Shown here one piece after another: positions 28,932-38,677 of a stretch of 64,000 nt of DNA. Both the position numbers and the translations under genes were made by a program. The stretch spans positions 180,972-244,971 of the forward strand of contig NZ_JGVK01000027.1 in NCBI RefSeq assembly GCF_000731795.2, written 5' to 3'. This DNA comes from Candidatus Photodesmus blepharonis (GTDB lineage Bacteria > Pseudomonadota > Gammaproteobacteria > Enterobacterales > Vibrionaceae). How positions within the stretch are numbered: the stretch's first letter is position 1; every line of letters starts with the position of its first letter. The notes under the pieces were generated by a model. That model ran no database searches. It saw only the letters and a program-made list of their open reading frames with translations, and was not told where the DNA came from.

Positions 28932-30140
28932 CTATTTGATTTTTTCAACAACAACCGCCGTTCCCATACCTCCGCCCACACATAGGGATGCAACACCATA
29001 ACGGCCGTTACGTCGATTTAACTCATGGATAAGGGTGACTAGAATACGATTTCCAGATGCTCCAAGTGGATGACCTAAGGCGATTGCTCCTCCATTAACA
29101 TTGGTTTTCTCCAAAATAGAGGAGGACGATACATTATATTTTTCTGCTAATTTGTAAATCACTCCCAAAGTTTGAGCGGCAAATGCTTCATTGATTTCAT
29201 ATAGTTCCATATCTTCAATGTTTAGATTGACTGCGTTTAAGGCCTTAGCTATAGCATCAACAGGTGCTAGCCCCATGATTCTAGGAGCGATGCCGGATTG
29301 TGCATAACTAGTAATTTGACAAATTGGAGATAGGCCATGTTTCTTGACTGCTTCTTCGGATGCTAGAACGATTGCACTTGCACCATCGTTAATGCCAGAC
29401 GCGTTGCCGGCAGTCACGGACCCTTCCTCACTAAAGGCAGGTTTTAATTTTTGTAAAGCACTTAAGGTTGCTGTTGCTTTAGGATATTCATCAGTATCGA
29501 AAGTGATCATTTTACGAAATTTCTGTATATCAACTGATATAATTTCATCTTTAAACACACCTACCTCAATCGCTTTAATTGATTTAAGTTGACTATTTAA
29601 TGCGTATTCATCTTGTTCCTGACGACTAATGGACATTTCGCTTGCTATATTTTCAGCCGTTATACCCATATGGCATTGGTTGTAGACATCAGTTAAACCA
29701 TCAGAGATAAGAAGATCAATTAGACGCATATCACCCATTTTGTGCCCTTTTCGAATACTATAGGGTGTTATAAATGGAATTTGTGACATAACCTCGACAC
29801 CAGCTGCAACTACTATTTCTATGCTGTCGCTTTTTATATGTGAGACTGCATCCATCACACTTTTCATGCCGCTACCACATACCATATTTAAAGTATAAGC
29901 TGGAACCGAATCAGGAATACCTGCGTAGATAGCAGCTTGGCGTCCAATGCCCATACCTTGTCCAGTACTCAGAACATTACCAACGATAACCTCATCGACA
30001 ATATTTGTTGGAATATTTCCTGAGAGCATTGCAGCGTTGATAGCGATTGAGGCCAATTTCCCAGCATGAATATCGCTCAATGCACCGCCAAAACTACCAA
30101 TTGGAGTTCTTTTAGCTGAAATCACATAGACTTTTTTCAT
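28932..30140 (-). CDS. phaA: Acetyl-CoA C-acetyltransferase (beta-ketothiolase)
   Basis: Condenses two acetyl-CoA to acetoacetyl-CoA, the first step to polyhydroxybutyrate. 402 residues, normal for biosynthetic thiolases. Nucleophile Cys88 is in NMVCGSGMKS; the second site has NEAFAAQ, the His in ALGHPLGASG and the acid/base Cys in SLCVGGGMG. An AGGG site lies just upstream of ATG 30140. It follows phaB by 14 bases, so the two are co-transcribed. Confidence 0.95.
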   Translation of the reverse strand: MKKVYVISAKRTPIGSFGGALSDIHAGKLASIAINAAMLSGNIPTNIVDEVIVGNVLSTGQGMGIGRQAAIYAGIPDSVPAYTLNMVCGSGMKSVMDAVSHIKSDSIEIVVAAGVEVMSQIPFITPYSIRKGHKMGDMRLIDLLISDGLTDVYNQCHMGITAENIASEMSISRQEQDEYALNSQLKSIKAIEVGVFKDEIISVDIQKFRKMITFDTDEYPKATATLSALQKLKPAFSEEGSVTAGNASGINDGASAIVLASEEAVKKHGLSPICQITSYAQSGIAPRIMGLAPVDAIAKALNAVNLNIEDMELYEINEAFAAQTLGVIYKLAEKYNVSSSSILEKTNVNGGAIALGHPLGASGNRILVTLIHELNRRNGRYGVASLCVGGGMGTAVVVEKIK

Positions 30141-30154
30141 GATATAAACCCTTT

Positions 30155-30910
30155 TTATTTCATGTACAACCCACCGTTTATCGACACTGTCTCGCCTGTA
30201 ATATAAGAAGCAGCATCACTTGCAAGAAAACTAACAATTTTCGCTACTTCCTCAACTCTTGCAAAGCGTTTAAGAGGAATTTTGGATTTAATAGACTCGA
30301 GTATTTCTGGTTTTATCTCTCTTACCATCGGAGTATCTGTATAGCCTGGAGCAATAACGTTGACGGTTACACCATAACGAGCTCCTTCTTCTGCTAACGC
30401 TTTAGAAAAACCTATAACTCCAGCTTTTGCAGCAGAATAATTTGTTTGTCCAAATTGACCTTTTAGAGCATTAACTGAAGAAATGTTAATGATTCTTCCA
30501 TCGCGTTTTTCACACATTGAAGAGAATAGGGGGTGAATTACATTAAATAAACTATTTAGATTAGTGTTTATGACTTGATACCAGGACTGTGCGGACATTT
30601 TCTTAAAAATACTATCTCGTGTTATACCTGCGTTATTAACGATTAAATCAATCTGACCTTCTTCCCCTAAGAGTGCACCTAAACGTTTTGCGCACTCATT
30701 CGTATCAGTTACATCCAATTCCATTAAACGCGCTTGATTTTGATTGAAATTTTTCTCATTCAGCCATTCTAGTGCACGACGGTAATTTTCAGCAGAGTTT
30801 TTTGTGGTCGCATAAGTAGCGATTATGCGATAACCATCGCTAACAAGTTGAGATGAAATAGCAGATCCAATTCCACCTTTTGCTCCGGTAATCAAAGCAA
30901 TTTTTTTCAT
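30155..30910 (-). CDS. phaB: Acetoacetyl-CoA reductase (PHB pathway)
   Basis: NADPH-dependent short-chain dehydrogenase that makes (R)-3-hydroxybutyryl-CoA. The frame is open to 30973, but ATG 30910 gives the family start MKKIALITGAKGGIG, with a GGAG site 6 bases upstream; 251 residues. The TGAKGGIG nucleotide motif is at about 8-15, NNAG is present, and the Ser-Tyr-Lys triad lies in NISSVNAL and NYSAAKAG. A FabG paralogue is encoded at 58458-59192; context next to phaA and phaC decides the PhaB call. First gene of the pha cluster. Confidence 0.93.
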   Translation of the reverse strand: MKKIALITGAKGGIGSAISSQLVSDGYRIIATYATTKNSAENYRRALEWLNEKNFNQNQARLMELDVTDTNECAKRLGALLGEEGQIDLIVNNAGITRDSIFKKMSAQSWYQVINTNLNSLFNVIHPLFSSMCEKRDGRIINISSVNALKGQFGQTNYSAAKAGVIGFSKALAEEGARYGVTVNVIAPGYTDTPMVREIKPEILESIKSKIPLKRFARVEEVAKIVSFLASDAASYITGETVSINGGLYMK

Positions 30911-31246
30911 GAGAAACTCCATTTTTATTAGTGCCGACTGGGTAAACACGTCCAAACTAGTTTCCAAGTCCAAATAATATACAGGAACTTGAAACCTTGA
31001 ACCTCAAATACAGACGATAAAATAATGTTTACTTCTCATAATTGTAAATAGTATTTGTAGTTAATTATGCATAAAGTTGAGCGATGTCTCACTAAGATGC
31101 GCAAGAAATGAATTATTTTTAGATCTTCATTGTGAATAAGAACTCGATTTTATCAATTAAATCAAAACTTCTTCTATCATATTGAAAATTAACGAGTTAA
31201 TTCAAAAGGTTTTTCAAACAAGTCTGGAAGAAGCTCTTATATAAAG
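30911..31246. other. Spacer between fldA and phaB
   Basis: About 336 bases, no gene. In Vibrio and E. coli fur lies close downstream of fldA; no Fur coding sequence or remnant was seen here. A TATTAT near 30976-30981 on the minus strand might be the -10 of the pha promoter, but no good -35 is at the right distance. Confidence 0.4.
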
Positions 31247-31774
31247 TTAAAGTGCATCTAAATTCATTTCTGTATAGATTTGGGAAACCCAGTCTTTTAC
31301 ACGTTTTTTTGTTAATTCAGGTTGTCGATCTTCATCGATACATAAGCCTACAAATTTTTTTCTATCCTCATTTACAAGAGCTTTTGAGGCCTCAAAGTTA
31401 TAACCTTCAGTGGAAGTATAACCAAGAATAGTAGCGCCCTTCCTCTCGATGATATCATGCATCGTTCCCATTGCGTCACAGAAATACTCTGCGTAATCTT
31501 CTTGATCACCGCATCCCCAAATGGCGACAATTTTAGTTGAAAAATCTATATTTGATAACTCAGGAAAAAAGTCGTCCCAATCGCATTGTGCCTCTCCGTA
31601 GTACCATGTTGGAATACCAAAAAGCAAATAGTCAAAATTATTAACATCCTCTTTTGCACTTTTAGCAATATCTTGGACATAAACCAGTTTTTTACCTAGT
31701 TGTTTTTGAATCATTTTAGCTACAGCTTCAGTATTGCCTGTATCACTACCGAAGAATATTCCTACCATTGCCAT
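31247..31774 (-). CDS. fldA: Flavodoxin I
   Basis: FMN electron carrier of 175 residues. The phosphate-binding loop GSDTGNTEAVAKM follows the first strand, with TWYYGEAQCDWDDFF and GCGDQEDYAEYFCDAMG contributing the isoalloxazine loops. The frame opens at 31801, but MAMVGIFFGS at ATG 31774 is the family start, with GGAGTG upstream. Flavodoxin reduces IspG/IspH, MetH, BioB and pyruvate formate-lyase activase; Rsx/Rnf may also exchange electrons with it. Likely in one transcript with DUF2788 (51 bases upstream) and ybfF. Confidence 0.95.
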   Translation of the reverse strand: MAMVGIFFGSDTGNTEAVAKMIQKQLGKKLVYVQDIAKSAKEDVNNFDYLLFGIPTWYYGEAQCDWDDFFPELSNIDFSTKIVAIWGCGDQEDYAEYFCDAMGTMHDIIERKGATILGYTSTEGYNFEASKALVNEDRKKFVGLCIDEDRQPELTKKRVKDWVSQIYTEMNLDAL

Positions 31775-31825
31775 TAGAATTATCACTCCCAAGATATTCA
31801 TTATTCATGCTTATTAATGCTAGCT

Positions 31826-32044
31826 TTAAGCAAGACCAGAATTTTCCCAAACCAGTTGGATTATACCTTTTAATGCAAAACCTGCACAACCCAAAAACAA
31901 AACCAGCCATGCAATACTACGACCTAATAGAGAAACATTGCTTTTAAGCAAATCCTTTATTGCCATGCCTATAAGAAAAAAAACAGATACAAAAAGAAAG
32001 CCTAATCCGAGAGATTCTAATATACCTATATGCTCATAAAGCAT
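31826..32044 (-). CDS. DUF2788 small membrane protein
   Basis: A 72-residue protein with two hydrophobic helices (about 11-33 and 44-66). I recognise it as the DUF2788 protein that sits between ybfF and fldA in Vibrio. Function unknown. An AGGAACG ribosome site precedes ATG 32044. Conservation in a reduced genome argues for a useful role. Confidence 0.8.
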   Translation of the reverse strand: MLYEHIGILESLGLGFLFVSVFFLIGMAIKDLLKSNVSLLGRSIAWLVLFLGCAGFALKGIIQLVWENSGLA

Positions 32045-32123
32045 AAACGTTCCTTATATTACAGAGCAGCGATTCTACTCAATTTACCAGTATAGTCGGT
32101 AATAGTTAATGCATAAAAATTAT

Positions 32124-32897
32124 TCAGATTTTTTCTTTAAAGAAGGTTCTGATGACTTTTATTACTTCAAACGGATTTTCAGCATGAAGCCAATGTCCTG
32201 TATTAGCGATTACATGTATCTTAAAATTGCTGACTTGTTTTTTTAGCAAACTTCGATGTTTAGGGAGTAGATAACTTGAATTCATTCCCTTTAAAAATAA
32301 AGTAGGAGTTGAGTTTAAAGCAACAGGTGTCCAATCCAGTATATGTTCGTAATTAGCAATGATTGAATCGGAATTAAAACGCCAAGTGATAATTCCTTTG
32401 TTAGAGTACAGGGATTTTCCTAAGAATTGTCTCACGTTTTTAAGTTGAATATATTTTCTTAGAATACTTAAAGCATCCTTGCGATTTTTAGGTTGTTCCT
32501 GTTTTACAGCTTGTATTCCATCAATCGTATTATCATATGTTCTAGCAGAATACTTCACAGGCGCTATGTCTAAAATGACAAGCTTACTTATTTGATTCTG
32601 CATAAGTTCAGCAACTTTCATAGCAACCTTTCCTCCCATAGAATGACCAATGATTTTGATTGTAGATAGATTAAGTTTTGTAATCAGAGTAAATATATCG
32701 CTAGCCATTACCTCGTAATTATGCTGATTATTATGAAAAGAAAATCCATGATTACGAAGATCAATGCTTAAGATTTGATGATCTATTTTGAAATTGCGAG
32801 CAAGCATACCCAAATTATCTAGATTTCCAAATAATCCATGGATCAAAATGATGGTTTTTCCTTTACCTTCTAATTTATAATTGAGAAATTTAAACAT
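32124..32897 (-). CDS. ybfF: Alpha/beta-hydrolase, YbfF-type esterase
   Basis: A 257-residue hydrolase with the oxyanion-hole HGLFGNLDNLG near the N-terminus, nucleophile elbow GHSMGGKV, an Asp-containing strand and the catalytic His in NTGHWLHAENP. E. coli YbfF hydrolyses palmitoyl- and malonyl-CoA thioesters in vitro; the physiological substrate is unsettled. It is divergent from seqA, as in E. coli and Vibrio, with 94 bases for both promoters. Confidence 0.9.
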   Translation of the reverse strand: MFKFLNYKLEGKGKTIILIHGLFGNLDNLGMLARNFKIDHQILSIDLRNHGFSFHNNQHNYEVMASDIFTLITKLNLSTIKIIGHSMGGKVAMKVAELMQNQISKLVILDIAPVKYSARTYDNTIDGIQAVKQEQPKNRKDALSILRKYIQLKNVRQFLGKSLYSNKGIITWRFNSDSIIANYEHILDWTPVALNSTPTLFLKGMNSSYLLPKHRSLLKKQVSNFKIHVIANTGHWLHAENPFEVIKVIRTFFKEKI

Positions 32898-32991
32898 TTT
32901 ATTTCATTAGCACCTAGTTTAACCTAGAGTATCGGCGAAGATCTGTTTATACTTTTCCAGATCATTAAAACATAGAGATTGTAAAAAGCGA

Positions 32992-33534
32992 ATGAAAATA
33001 ATTGAAGTTGACGAAGATTTATACCATTACATTGCTGCTCAAACTAAACATATTGGCGAAAGCGCTTCAGATATTCTTCGTCGTTTGCTCAGTGTTGATG
33101 GAAACCTTATGGATTCTATCGAGTTGATAGAGCCAACTAAGCAAGACACTACAGCGAATGAAGATGAAAAGCAAAACATTCAACTTATTGTTGGTGTAAA
33201 AGAAATACGATCATTACTAATTTCTGATGAATTCATTAGGTCAAAAAAAGCAATTGATCGTTTTATGTTGGTACTGTCGAGACTGTATCATATTAACCCG
33301 GAGAGTTTTGCAGAAGCAGCGCAAGTTAAAGGACGTACGAGAGTGTATTTTGCTGATAATGAAAAAATATTGTTAGCGCATGGTAATACGACCAAACCGA
33401 AAGTAATTCCAAATACCCATTTTTGGGTTATTACGAATAACAATACGAGTCGTAAGCGTCAAATGGTTGAGCAACTTATGATGAAGATGAGCTTTCCTCT
33501 AGGTTTAATTAGAAAAGTAAGCAATGCAATTTAA
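32992..33534 (+). CDS. seqA: Replication-initiation negative modulator SeqA
   Basis: SeqA binds hemimethylated GATC sites and sequesters oriC after initiation. Of 180 residues, the first 35 are the oligomerisation domain (MKIIEVDEDLYHYIAAQT, HIGESASDILRRLL) and the last 115 the DNA-binding domain with RSKKAIDRFM, KGRTRVYFA and NTSRKRQMV. Its presence implies Dam methylation in this organism. pgm follows by 119 bases, the usual order. Confidence 0.95.
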   Translation: MKIIEVDEDLYHYIAAQTKHIGESASDILRRLLSVDGNLMDSIELIEPTKQDTTANEDEKQNIQLIVGVKEIRSLLISDEFIRSKKAIDRFMLVLSRLYHINPESFAEAAQVKGRTRVYFADNEKILLAHGNTTKPKVIPNTHFWVITNNNTSRKRQMVEQLMMKMSFPLGLIRKVSNAI

Positions 33535-33653
33535 TTATTTACACTTAATTTATGTATCTGTGCATCGGCCAGTCTAATGGATTTAATCATTCTGTTAATC
33601 AATGAAGAGAAAAATTTTGACATTAAATAGTGTTCAAAGAAGGATCATCTGAT

Positions 33654-35288
33654 ATGGGTACATACTCCAGGATAATACAAGAGAGCTTACATAATATTCC
33701 TATCTTAATCTCTAATTATTTTTTATTAAAGCCCGATTCAAATAACCCTAGTCATGGAGTGAAATTTGGCACTTCAGGCCACCGTGGTAGTGCAGACAAA
33801 TTTACATTTAATGAGTTACATGTTTTAGCTATTGCTCAAGCGATAGTTGAGGTTCGCGCCGAACATAATATAACAGGTCCATTATTCATTGGTAAAGACA
33901 CCCATGCTTTATCTGAGCCTGCTTTTTTAAGTTTAATCGAAGTGTTTATTGCAAATAAAGTGAAAGTTATTGTTCAAAGGAATAATGGTTATACACCTAC
34001 CCCTAGCGTATCTTATGCAATATTAAATTTTAATTTAACGAACAATAATAAAGCAGATGGTTTAGTAGTAACCGCATCACATAATCCACCTCAAGATGGT
34101 GGTATTAAATACAATTTTATTCATGGAGGTCCAGCTGAGATCGAGCTGACTCAGTCAATAGAAAACAGGGCTAATTTTTTGATGGCAACAAATCTAGAAG
34201 GTGTCAAGCGTATTCCTTTATGTGATGCTAAAATTTCAGATCTGTTTTTTGAAACAGATTTAGTTACACCTTATGTAAATGATTTAGCAAACGTAATTGA
34301 TATGGAGATACTTCAAAAAGTAGATTTGAAGTTGGGAGTTGATCCGCTCGGTGGTAGTGGTGTGGATTATTGGCGTCAAATTGGAAAAGTATATAATTTA
34401 GACTTGACTTTGGTACGCCAGGATATTGATCCTTCTTTTAAGTTTATGTATTTAGATAAAGACGGTGTAGCACGGATGGATTGTGCGTCTTCCCACGTAA
34501 TGGTAGGCTCATTGGAATTGAAGGATGATTATGATCTTATTTTTAGCAACGATCCTGATTGTGATCGCCATGGAATTATAACTCCAAAAGGGTTAATGAA
34601 CCCCAATCATTTTTTAGTAGTATGCATTGACTATTTATACCGTCACCGTAAAAGTTGGAAAAAAGATCTTGCTGTAGGGAAGACTTTAGTATCGAGTTCC
34701 TTAATTAATCACATTGTGAGCGATTTGGGTCGAGAAATATGTGAAATGCCAGTAGGTTTTAAGTGGTTTGTTAATGGTTTGTATCATGGAACTCTGGGGT
34801 TTGCAGGCGAAGAGAGCGCTGGTGCTTCTTTTTTACGTAAAGATGGTACACCTTGGTCTACAGATAAAGATGGAATAATTTTGTGTTTGTTAGCAGCTGA
34901 GATTACTGCAGTTACTGGTAAAAATCCTCAGCAATATTATGAGGAGTTAAGTGTCAAATATGGTGAATTTCAATACAATCGTATTCAAGAATTCGCGACT
35001 TCTTCTCAAAAGAATTTCTTGGATAACTTGTCGTCAGAACTACTTTCTTTTGAAACTTTAGCAGGTGACGCTATAATTTCAAAATTGACTCATATCCCAG
35101 AAAATAATATTGCTATTAACGGTCTTAAAGTAACTACCGAGAATGGTTGGTTTGTAGCTCGTTCTTCTGGCACTGAAAATATCTATAAGATTTATTGCGA
35201 AAGTTTTAAGGGTGCAGAGCACCTAAAATTAATTGAACTTGGAGCGCGTAAAATTGTGAAACAGCTATTTCTTAACGCTGGTTTATAA
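33654..35288 (+). CDS. pgm: Phosphoglucomutase (alpha-D-glucose phosphate-specific)
   Basis: Interconverts glucose-1-phosphate and glucose-6-phosphate, feeding UDP-glucose and surface polysaccharides. The frame is open from GTG 33630, but GAAGGA lies 9 bases before ATG 33654, giving 544 residues (E. coli 546). The phosphoserine loop is [14 protein letters not shown], the metal loop NDPDCDRHG, the sugar loop GEESAGASF, and the phosphate-binding loop [13 protein letters not shown]. Everything needed for activity is present. Confidence 0.95.
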   Translation: MGTYSRIIQESLHNIPILISNYFLLKPDSNNPSHGVKFGTSGHRGSADKFTFNELHVLAIAQAIVEVRAEHNITGPLFIGKDTHALSEPAFLSLIEVFIANKVKVIVQRNNGYTPTPSVSYAILNFNLTNNNKADGLVVTASHNPPQDGGIKYNFIHGGPAEIELTQSIENRANFLMATNLEGVKRIPLCDAKISDLFFETDLVTPYVNDLANVIDMEILQKVDLKLGVDPLGGSGVDYWRQIGKVYNLDLTLVRQDIDPSFKFMYLDKDGVARMDCASSHVMVGSLELKDDYDLIFSNDPDCDRHGIITPKGLMNPNHFLVVCIDYLYRHRKSWKKDLAVGKTLVSSSLINHIVSDLGREICEMPVGFKWFVNGLYHGTLGFAGEESAGASFLRKDGTPWSTDKDGIILCLLAAEITAVTGKNPQQYYEELSVKYGEFQYNRIQEFATSSQKNFLDNLSSELLSFETLAGDAIISKLTHIPENNIAINGLKVTTENGWFVARSSGTENIYKIYCESFKGAEHLKLIELGARKIVKQLFLNAGL

Positions 35289-35307
35289 GCTCCTGTTAAT
35301 GGAGCTT
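35287..35307 (+). terminator. Hairpin just after pgm
   Basis: AAGCTCC and GGAGCTT form a perfect 7-bp stem with a 7-base loop beginning at the pgm stop codon. A run of six T follows only after 10 bases, so it is a plausible but not textbook intrinsic terminator. Confidence 0.5.
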
Positions 35308-35459
35308 TCAACAGATTTTTTATTTAATTAGTTTTTTAGTCTATTGCACTGGGAGGCACTAATGATTTTCTTAATCTACATTTATATCTTGTTATGCGTT
35401 AATGTAGATCTAAGGCAAGGATATGTGAAAAGTGGATTACCAAGATTTGGAAGCAGTGA

Positions 35460-36218
35460 ATGAATAATATGAAGTTGGAAAAAATACTGAATCATGAATT
35501 GTCTGCTAGTTCGGTGAAAGATTACACCACCAATGGAATGCAAATTGAAGGTAAAGGTGAAGTTGAACGTGTGGTTACAGGTGTGACTGCATCACAATTA
35601 TTGATTGATCAGGCTGTTAAATTGAATGCAGATGCATTGCTTGTTCACCACGGCTATTTTTGGAAAGGTGAACCAGCTCCAATTAGAGGGATGAAGGGAA
35701 AACGTATTCGTACTTTAATCAAGCATGATATTAATTTGTATGCTTATCATTTACCATTAGATATTCATCCTAAACTAGGAAATAACGCTGAGTTAGCTCG
35801 CTTATTAAAAATAGAAATTGAAGGTGGTTTAGAAGAGAATAAAAATTCTCTTGCCATGTTTGGAAGATTGAAGGAGCAAACCAAAGTTAGCGATTTTATT
35901 GGTAGAATCAATCAAGTACTTGGTCGTTGTCCATTACATGTTTTTCCAGAAAATCTAGATCAGATGATCCAAACAGTTGGTTGGTGTACAGGTGGTGGGC
36001 AAAATTATTTGGAATTAGCAGCTCAACATGGTTTAGACGCATTTATTTCTGGAGAAATATCAGAGCGTACGACGCATTTAGCAAGAGAATTAGGTATTCA
36101 TTACTTTTCTGCTGGCCATCATGCGACTGAGCGTTATGGAATAAAGGCTTTGGGTGAATGGCTAGCACTGAAATGTGGGTTAGAAGTCAAATTTGTTGAT
36201 ATTTATAATCCAGCATAG
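35460..36218 (+). CDS. ybgI: NIF3/YbgI-family dinuclear metal-binding hydrolase-like protein
   Basis: A 252-residue protein with the family metal-binding motifs: LLVHHGYFWKGE, LPLDIHPKLGNN near the middle, and the C-terminal FSAGHHATERYGIKALGEWL. YbgI forms a hexameric toroid with two metals per subunit; some relatives act as GTP cyclohydrolase-like or tRNA-related proteins, but the role in proteobacteria is not fixed. Start ATG 35460; a second ATG three codons on is possible. It converges on gltA, a neighbourhood also found in Vibrio. Confidence 0.9.
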   Translation: MNNMKLEKILNHELSASSVKDYTTNGMQIEGKGEVERVVTGVTASQLLIDQAVKLNADALLVHHGYFWKGEPAPIRGMKGKRIRTLIKHDINLYAYHLPLDIHPKLGNNAELARLLKIEIEGGLEENKNSLAMFGRLKEQTKVSDFIGRINQVLGRCPLHVFPENLDQMIQTVGWCTGGGQNYLELAAQHGLDAFISGEISERTTHLARELGIHYFSAGHHATERYGIKALGEWLALKCGLEVKFVDIYNPA

Positions 36219-36237
36219 GAAAAATGCAAAGGGATCT

Positions 36238-36263
36238 GGGCTTGATAGTTTTGTAGCAAGCCC
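36238..36263. terminator. Hairpin between convergent ybgI and gltA
   Basis: GGGCTTG and CAAGCCC form a perfect 7-bp stem with a 12-base loop between the two gene ends. T-runs are weak on both sides (CTTTG and later ATTTTT on the minus strand), so it is a candidate bidirectional terminator. Confidence 0.45.
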
Positions 36264-36275
36264 TGCCGGCTCTTA

Positions 36276-37562
36276 TTAAGGTTTGTACAATGGTTTAAAA
36301 TCACGTTTTTTTTGGCCAGTGTATAGTTGGCGAGGACGGCCTATACGATTGCTGGGATTACTGTGCATTTCGTTCCAGTGGGCAATCCAACCTATCGTAC
36401 GTGACATTGCAAAAATAACCGTAAACATATAGACGGGGATACCGATTCCTTTGAGAATAATTCCTGAATAGAAATCTACATTGGGATAAAGTTTTTTTTC
36501 AACAAAATATTCATCAGAAAGTGCAATGCGTTCTAGTTCTATTGCGACCTCAAGAAGCGGATCTTTGATGTTGAGCTCTTTGAGTACTTTGTGACATGCC
36601 TCGCGCATGACAGTTGCGCGCGGATCATAATTTTTGTAGACACGATGACCAAAACCCATTAAACGGAATGGATCGTTTTTATCCTTAGCCTTGTTTAGAT
36701 ATTTCTCAATGCTATCTACATTAGCAATTTCTTCAAGCGTATGAAGGCATGCTTCATTGGCTCCACCATGAGCAGGACCCCACAATGAAGCAATACCTGC
36801 TGCAATACATGCGAACGGATTTGCGCCTGATGAACCTGCCAGACGCACTGTCGAAGTTGATGCATTTTGTTCATGGTCTGCATGTAAAGTAAAAATTTTG
36901 TCCATTGCACGTGCAATAATGGGGTTAACTTCATATTTTTCACATGGGTTAGCAAACATCATATGCAAAAAATTTTCTGAGTAATTTAAATCATTACGCG
37001 GATAAATAAAAGGTTGACCGATTGAATATTTATAGCACATTGCTGCTAGAGTCGGCATTTTTGAGAGAAGACGATATGCTGCAATTTCTCGATGCATGTC
37101 GTTATTCACATCTAATGAGTCATGATAAAAAGCTGCCAGTGCTCCAACCACGCCGCACATAACTGCCATTGGATGAGCATCTCGTCGAAAACCGCGGAAA
37201 AAACTAGCAATTTGTTCATGTACCATTGTATGATGGCTGACCGTAGTTTTAAATTTTTTATACTCTTGATAATTTGGGGCTTGACCATAAAGTAGTATGT
37301 AACATACTTCCAAGTAGTCAGCATTGTTCGCCAATTGGTCTATTGGATAGCCGCGATGCAGTAGTATCCCTTTATCTCCATCAATGTAGGTGATTTGAGA
37401 CTCACAAGATGCGGTGGCGAGAAAGCCAGGATCGAAAGTGAAGTATCCGCTTGTGCCTAATTGACGAATATCGATTACTTGGGGACCTTGTGTTCCATTA
37501 ATAATCGGCAATTCGATCGGTATGTCACCTTCAATATGAAGTGTAGCTTTCTTACTTGCCAT
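36276..37562 (-). CDS. gltA: Citrate synthase (type II, hexameric)
   Basis: Condenses acetyl-CoA and oxaloacetate, the entry step of the TCA cycle. The frame is open to 37649, but ATG 37562 follows an AAGGAG site at good spacing and gives [10 protein letters not shown], 428 residues (E. coli 427). The active-site histidines are in [12 protein letters not shown] and [14 protein letters not shown], and the Asp lies in NVDFYSGI. It is divergent from sdhC across a 381-base control region, as in Vibrio and E. coli. Confidence 0.96.
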   Translation of the reverse strand: MASKKATLHIEGDIPIELPIINGTQGPQVIDIRQLGTSGYFTFDPGFLATASCESQITYIDGDKGILLHRGYPIDQLANNADYLEVCYILLYGQAPNYQEYKKFKTTVSHHTMVHEQIASFFRGFRRDAHPMAVMCGVVGALAAFYHDSLDVNNDMHREIAAYRLLSKMPTLAAMCYKYSIGQPFIYPRNDLNYSENFLHMMFANPCEKYEVNPIIARAMDKIFTLHADHEQNASTSTVRLAGSSGANPFACIAAGIASLWGPAHGGANEACLHTLEEIANVDSIEKYLNKAKDKNDPFRLMGFGHRVYKNYDPRATVMREACHKVLKELNIKDPLLEVAIELERIALSDEYFVEKKLYPNVDFYSGIILKGIGIPVYMFTVIFAMSRTIGWIAHWNEMHSNPSNRIGRPRQLYTGQKKRDFKPLYKP

Positions 37563-37943
37563 AACAATCTCCTTACTAGTATCTAGATTTTTTGAGTAAA
37601 AATATGCTCGTGCATGATTTTTTGTACGTGTGTTTGTTATCAAAGTCAATTTCTCATCTTTTGATGTGTGGGCTTGTTAGGATTTTTATATTTGTGGAAT
37701 AAAAGATATTGAAAATATGTTCTACATGGCAAAAACCATTGTTTTAATTATGTTAGAATGGGTTGGTGTTTTGTATAAATACTATGGAAATACAATTTTA
37801 GCGTTCAATAAATAAATCCTAGGTAAAAAAGAAATAACATTCCGTTGCTTTCAAAGTTTGTTTTGTTTCCAAATGAAGATTAGGATTTCGGAGTTTGCAG
37901 TATAAATTTTTTTAAAATTGTATAGTGTCAAAAGGAAATCAAC
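37563..37943. promoter_or_regulatory. Divergent control region gltA / sdhC
   Basis: 381 bases without a gene between the divergent citrate synthase and succinate dehydrogenase genes. It must hold both promoters. A TATAAA at 37774-37779 on the plus strand is -10-like, but no matching -35 is clear. In E. coli this region binds ArcA, CRP and Fnr; I could not identify a convincing site for any of them by eye. Confidence 0.5.
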
Positions 37944-38336
37944 TTGAAAAGATCTGTGAAAGAGAAAAAATCAAGACCGATTAATTTAAATTTATTAACC
38001 ATGGATTTTCCAATTACGGCTATCGTGTCTATTTTGCATCGCATATCTGGAGTAGTTATGTTTTTTGCTATTGGAATTTTTCTCTGGTTGTTATCTGAAT
38101 CTTTAGAGTCTGACGAAAGTTTTGTAGAAATAAGTCAGCTCATGAACTCTTTGCTGATGAGGTTCATTCTTTGGGGGATTTGTACTGTTTTTTCCTATCA
38201 TTTTGTCGCTGGAATTCGTCATCTCTTGATGGATATTGGTTGCTTTGAAGAGTTTGAACGTGGTGTATTCAGTGCTAAGTTTACCTTTTTCATTACAGCA
38301 CTACTTTCTATTTTCCTAGGGGTATTTATATGGTAG
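37944..38336 (+). CDS. sdhC: Succinate dehydrogenase cytochrome b556 subunit
   Basis: Membrane anchor of complex II, 130 residues, three hydrophobic helices. The quinone-site segment SILHRISGV is at about 29-37 and the probable haem ligand is His86 in YHFVAGIRH. It starts at TTG 37944, with AAGGAA about 7 bases upstream; no in-frame ATG is available early enough to keep the conserved N-terminal part. It overlaps sdhD by 7 bases. Confidence 0.93.
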   Translation: MKRSVKEKKSRPINLNLLTMDFPITAIVSILHRISGVVMFFAIGIFLWLLSESLESDESFVEISQLMNSLLMRFILWGICTVFSYHFVAGIRHLLMDIGCFEEFERGVFSAKFTFFITALLSIFLGVFIW

Positions 38337-38677
38337 GCAATATTTTCTCATTTGGTCGTAATGGGGTCCATGATTTCTTACTTATTCGCGCCGCTGCAGT
38401 TGTTATAGCTGTTTATTTTCTTTATATTCTTGGTTTTTTCCTGATTTCTCCTACTGTCTCCTATGAATCTTGGAAACATTTTTTCAGCAGTTTGTTTACT
38501 GAAGTTTTTACAATGCTTGCTTTAGTTTCTATATTGATTCATGTTTGGATCGGTTTATGGCAGGTATTGACAGATTATATTAAATGTTCAAAATTGCGTT
38601 GTTGTCTGCAATTAGGTGCTGTTCTGACTTTGTTGGGATATTTTTTTTCTGGATTATTTATTCTATGGAGTGTTTAG
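38330..38677 (+). CDS. sdhD: Succinate dehydrogenase hydrophobic anchor subunit
   Basis: Second membrane anchor of complex II, 115 residues with three hydrophobic helices. GRNGVHDFLLIRAAAVVIAVY near the N-terminus and SILIHVWIGLWQVLTDYIK (containing the conserved quinone/haem-side Tyr-Asp region) are family features. The ATG lies within the sdhC 3' end, and its stop is immediately before the sdhA start codon, so translation is coupled. Confidence 0.92.
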   Translation: MVGNIFSFGRNGVHDFLLIRAAAVVIAVYFLYILGFFLISPTVSYESWKHFFSSLFTEVFTMLALVSILIHVWIGLWQVLTDYIKCSKLRCCLQLGAVLTLLGYFFSGLFILWSV

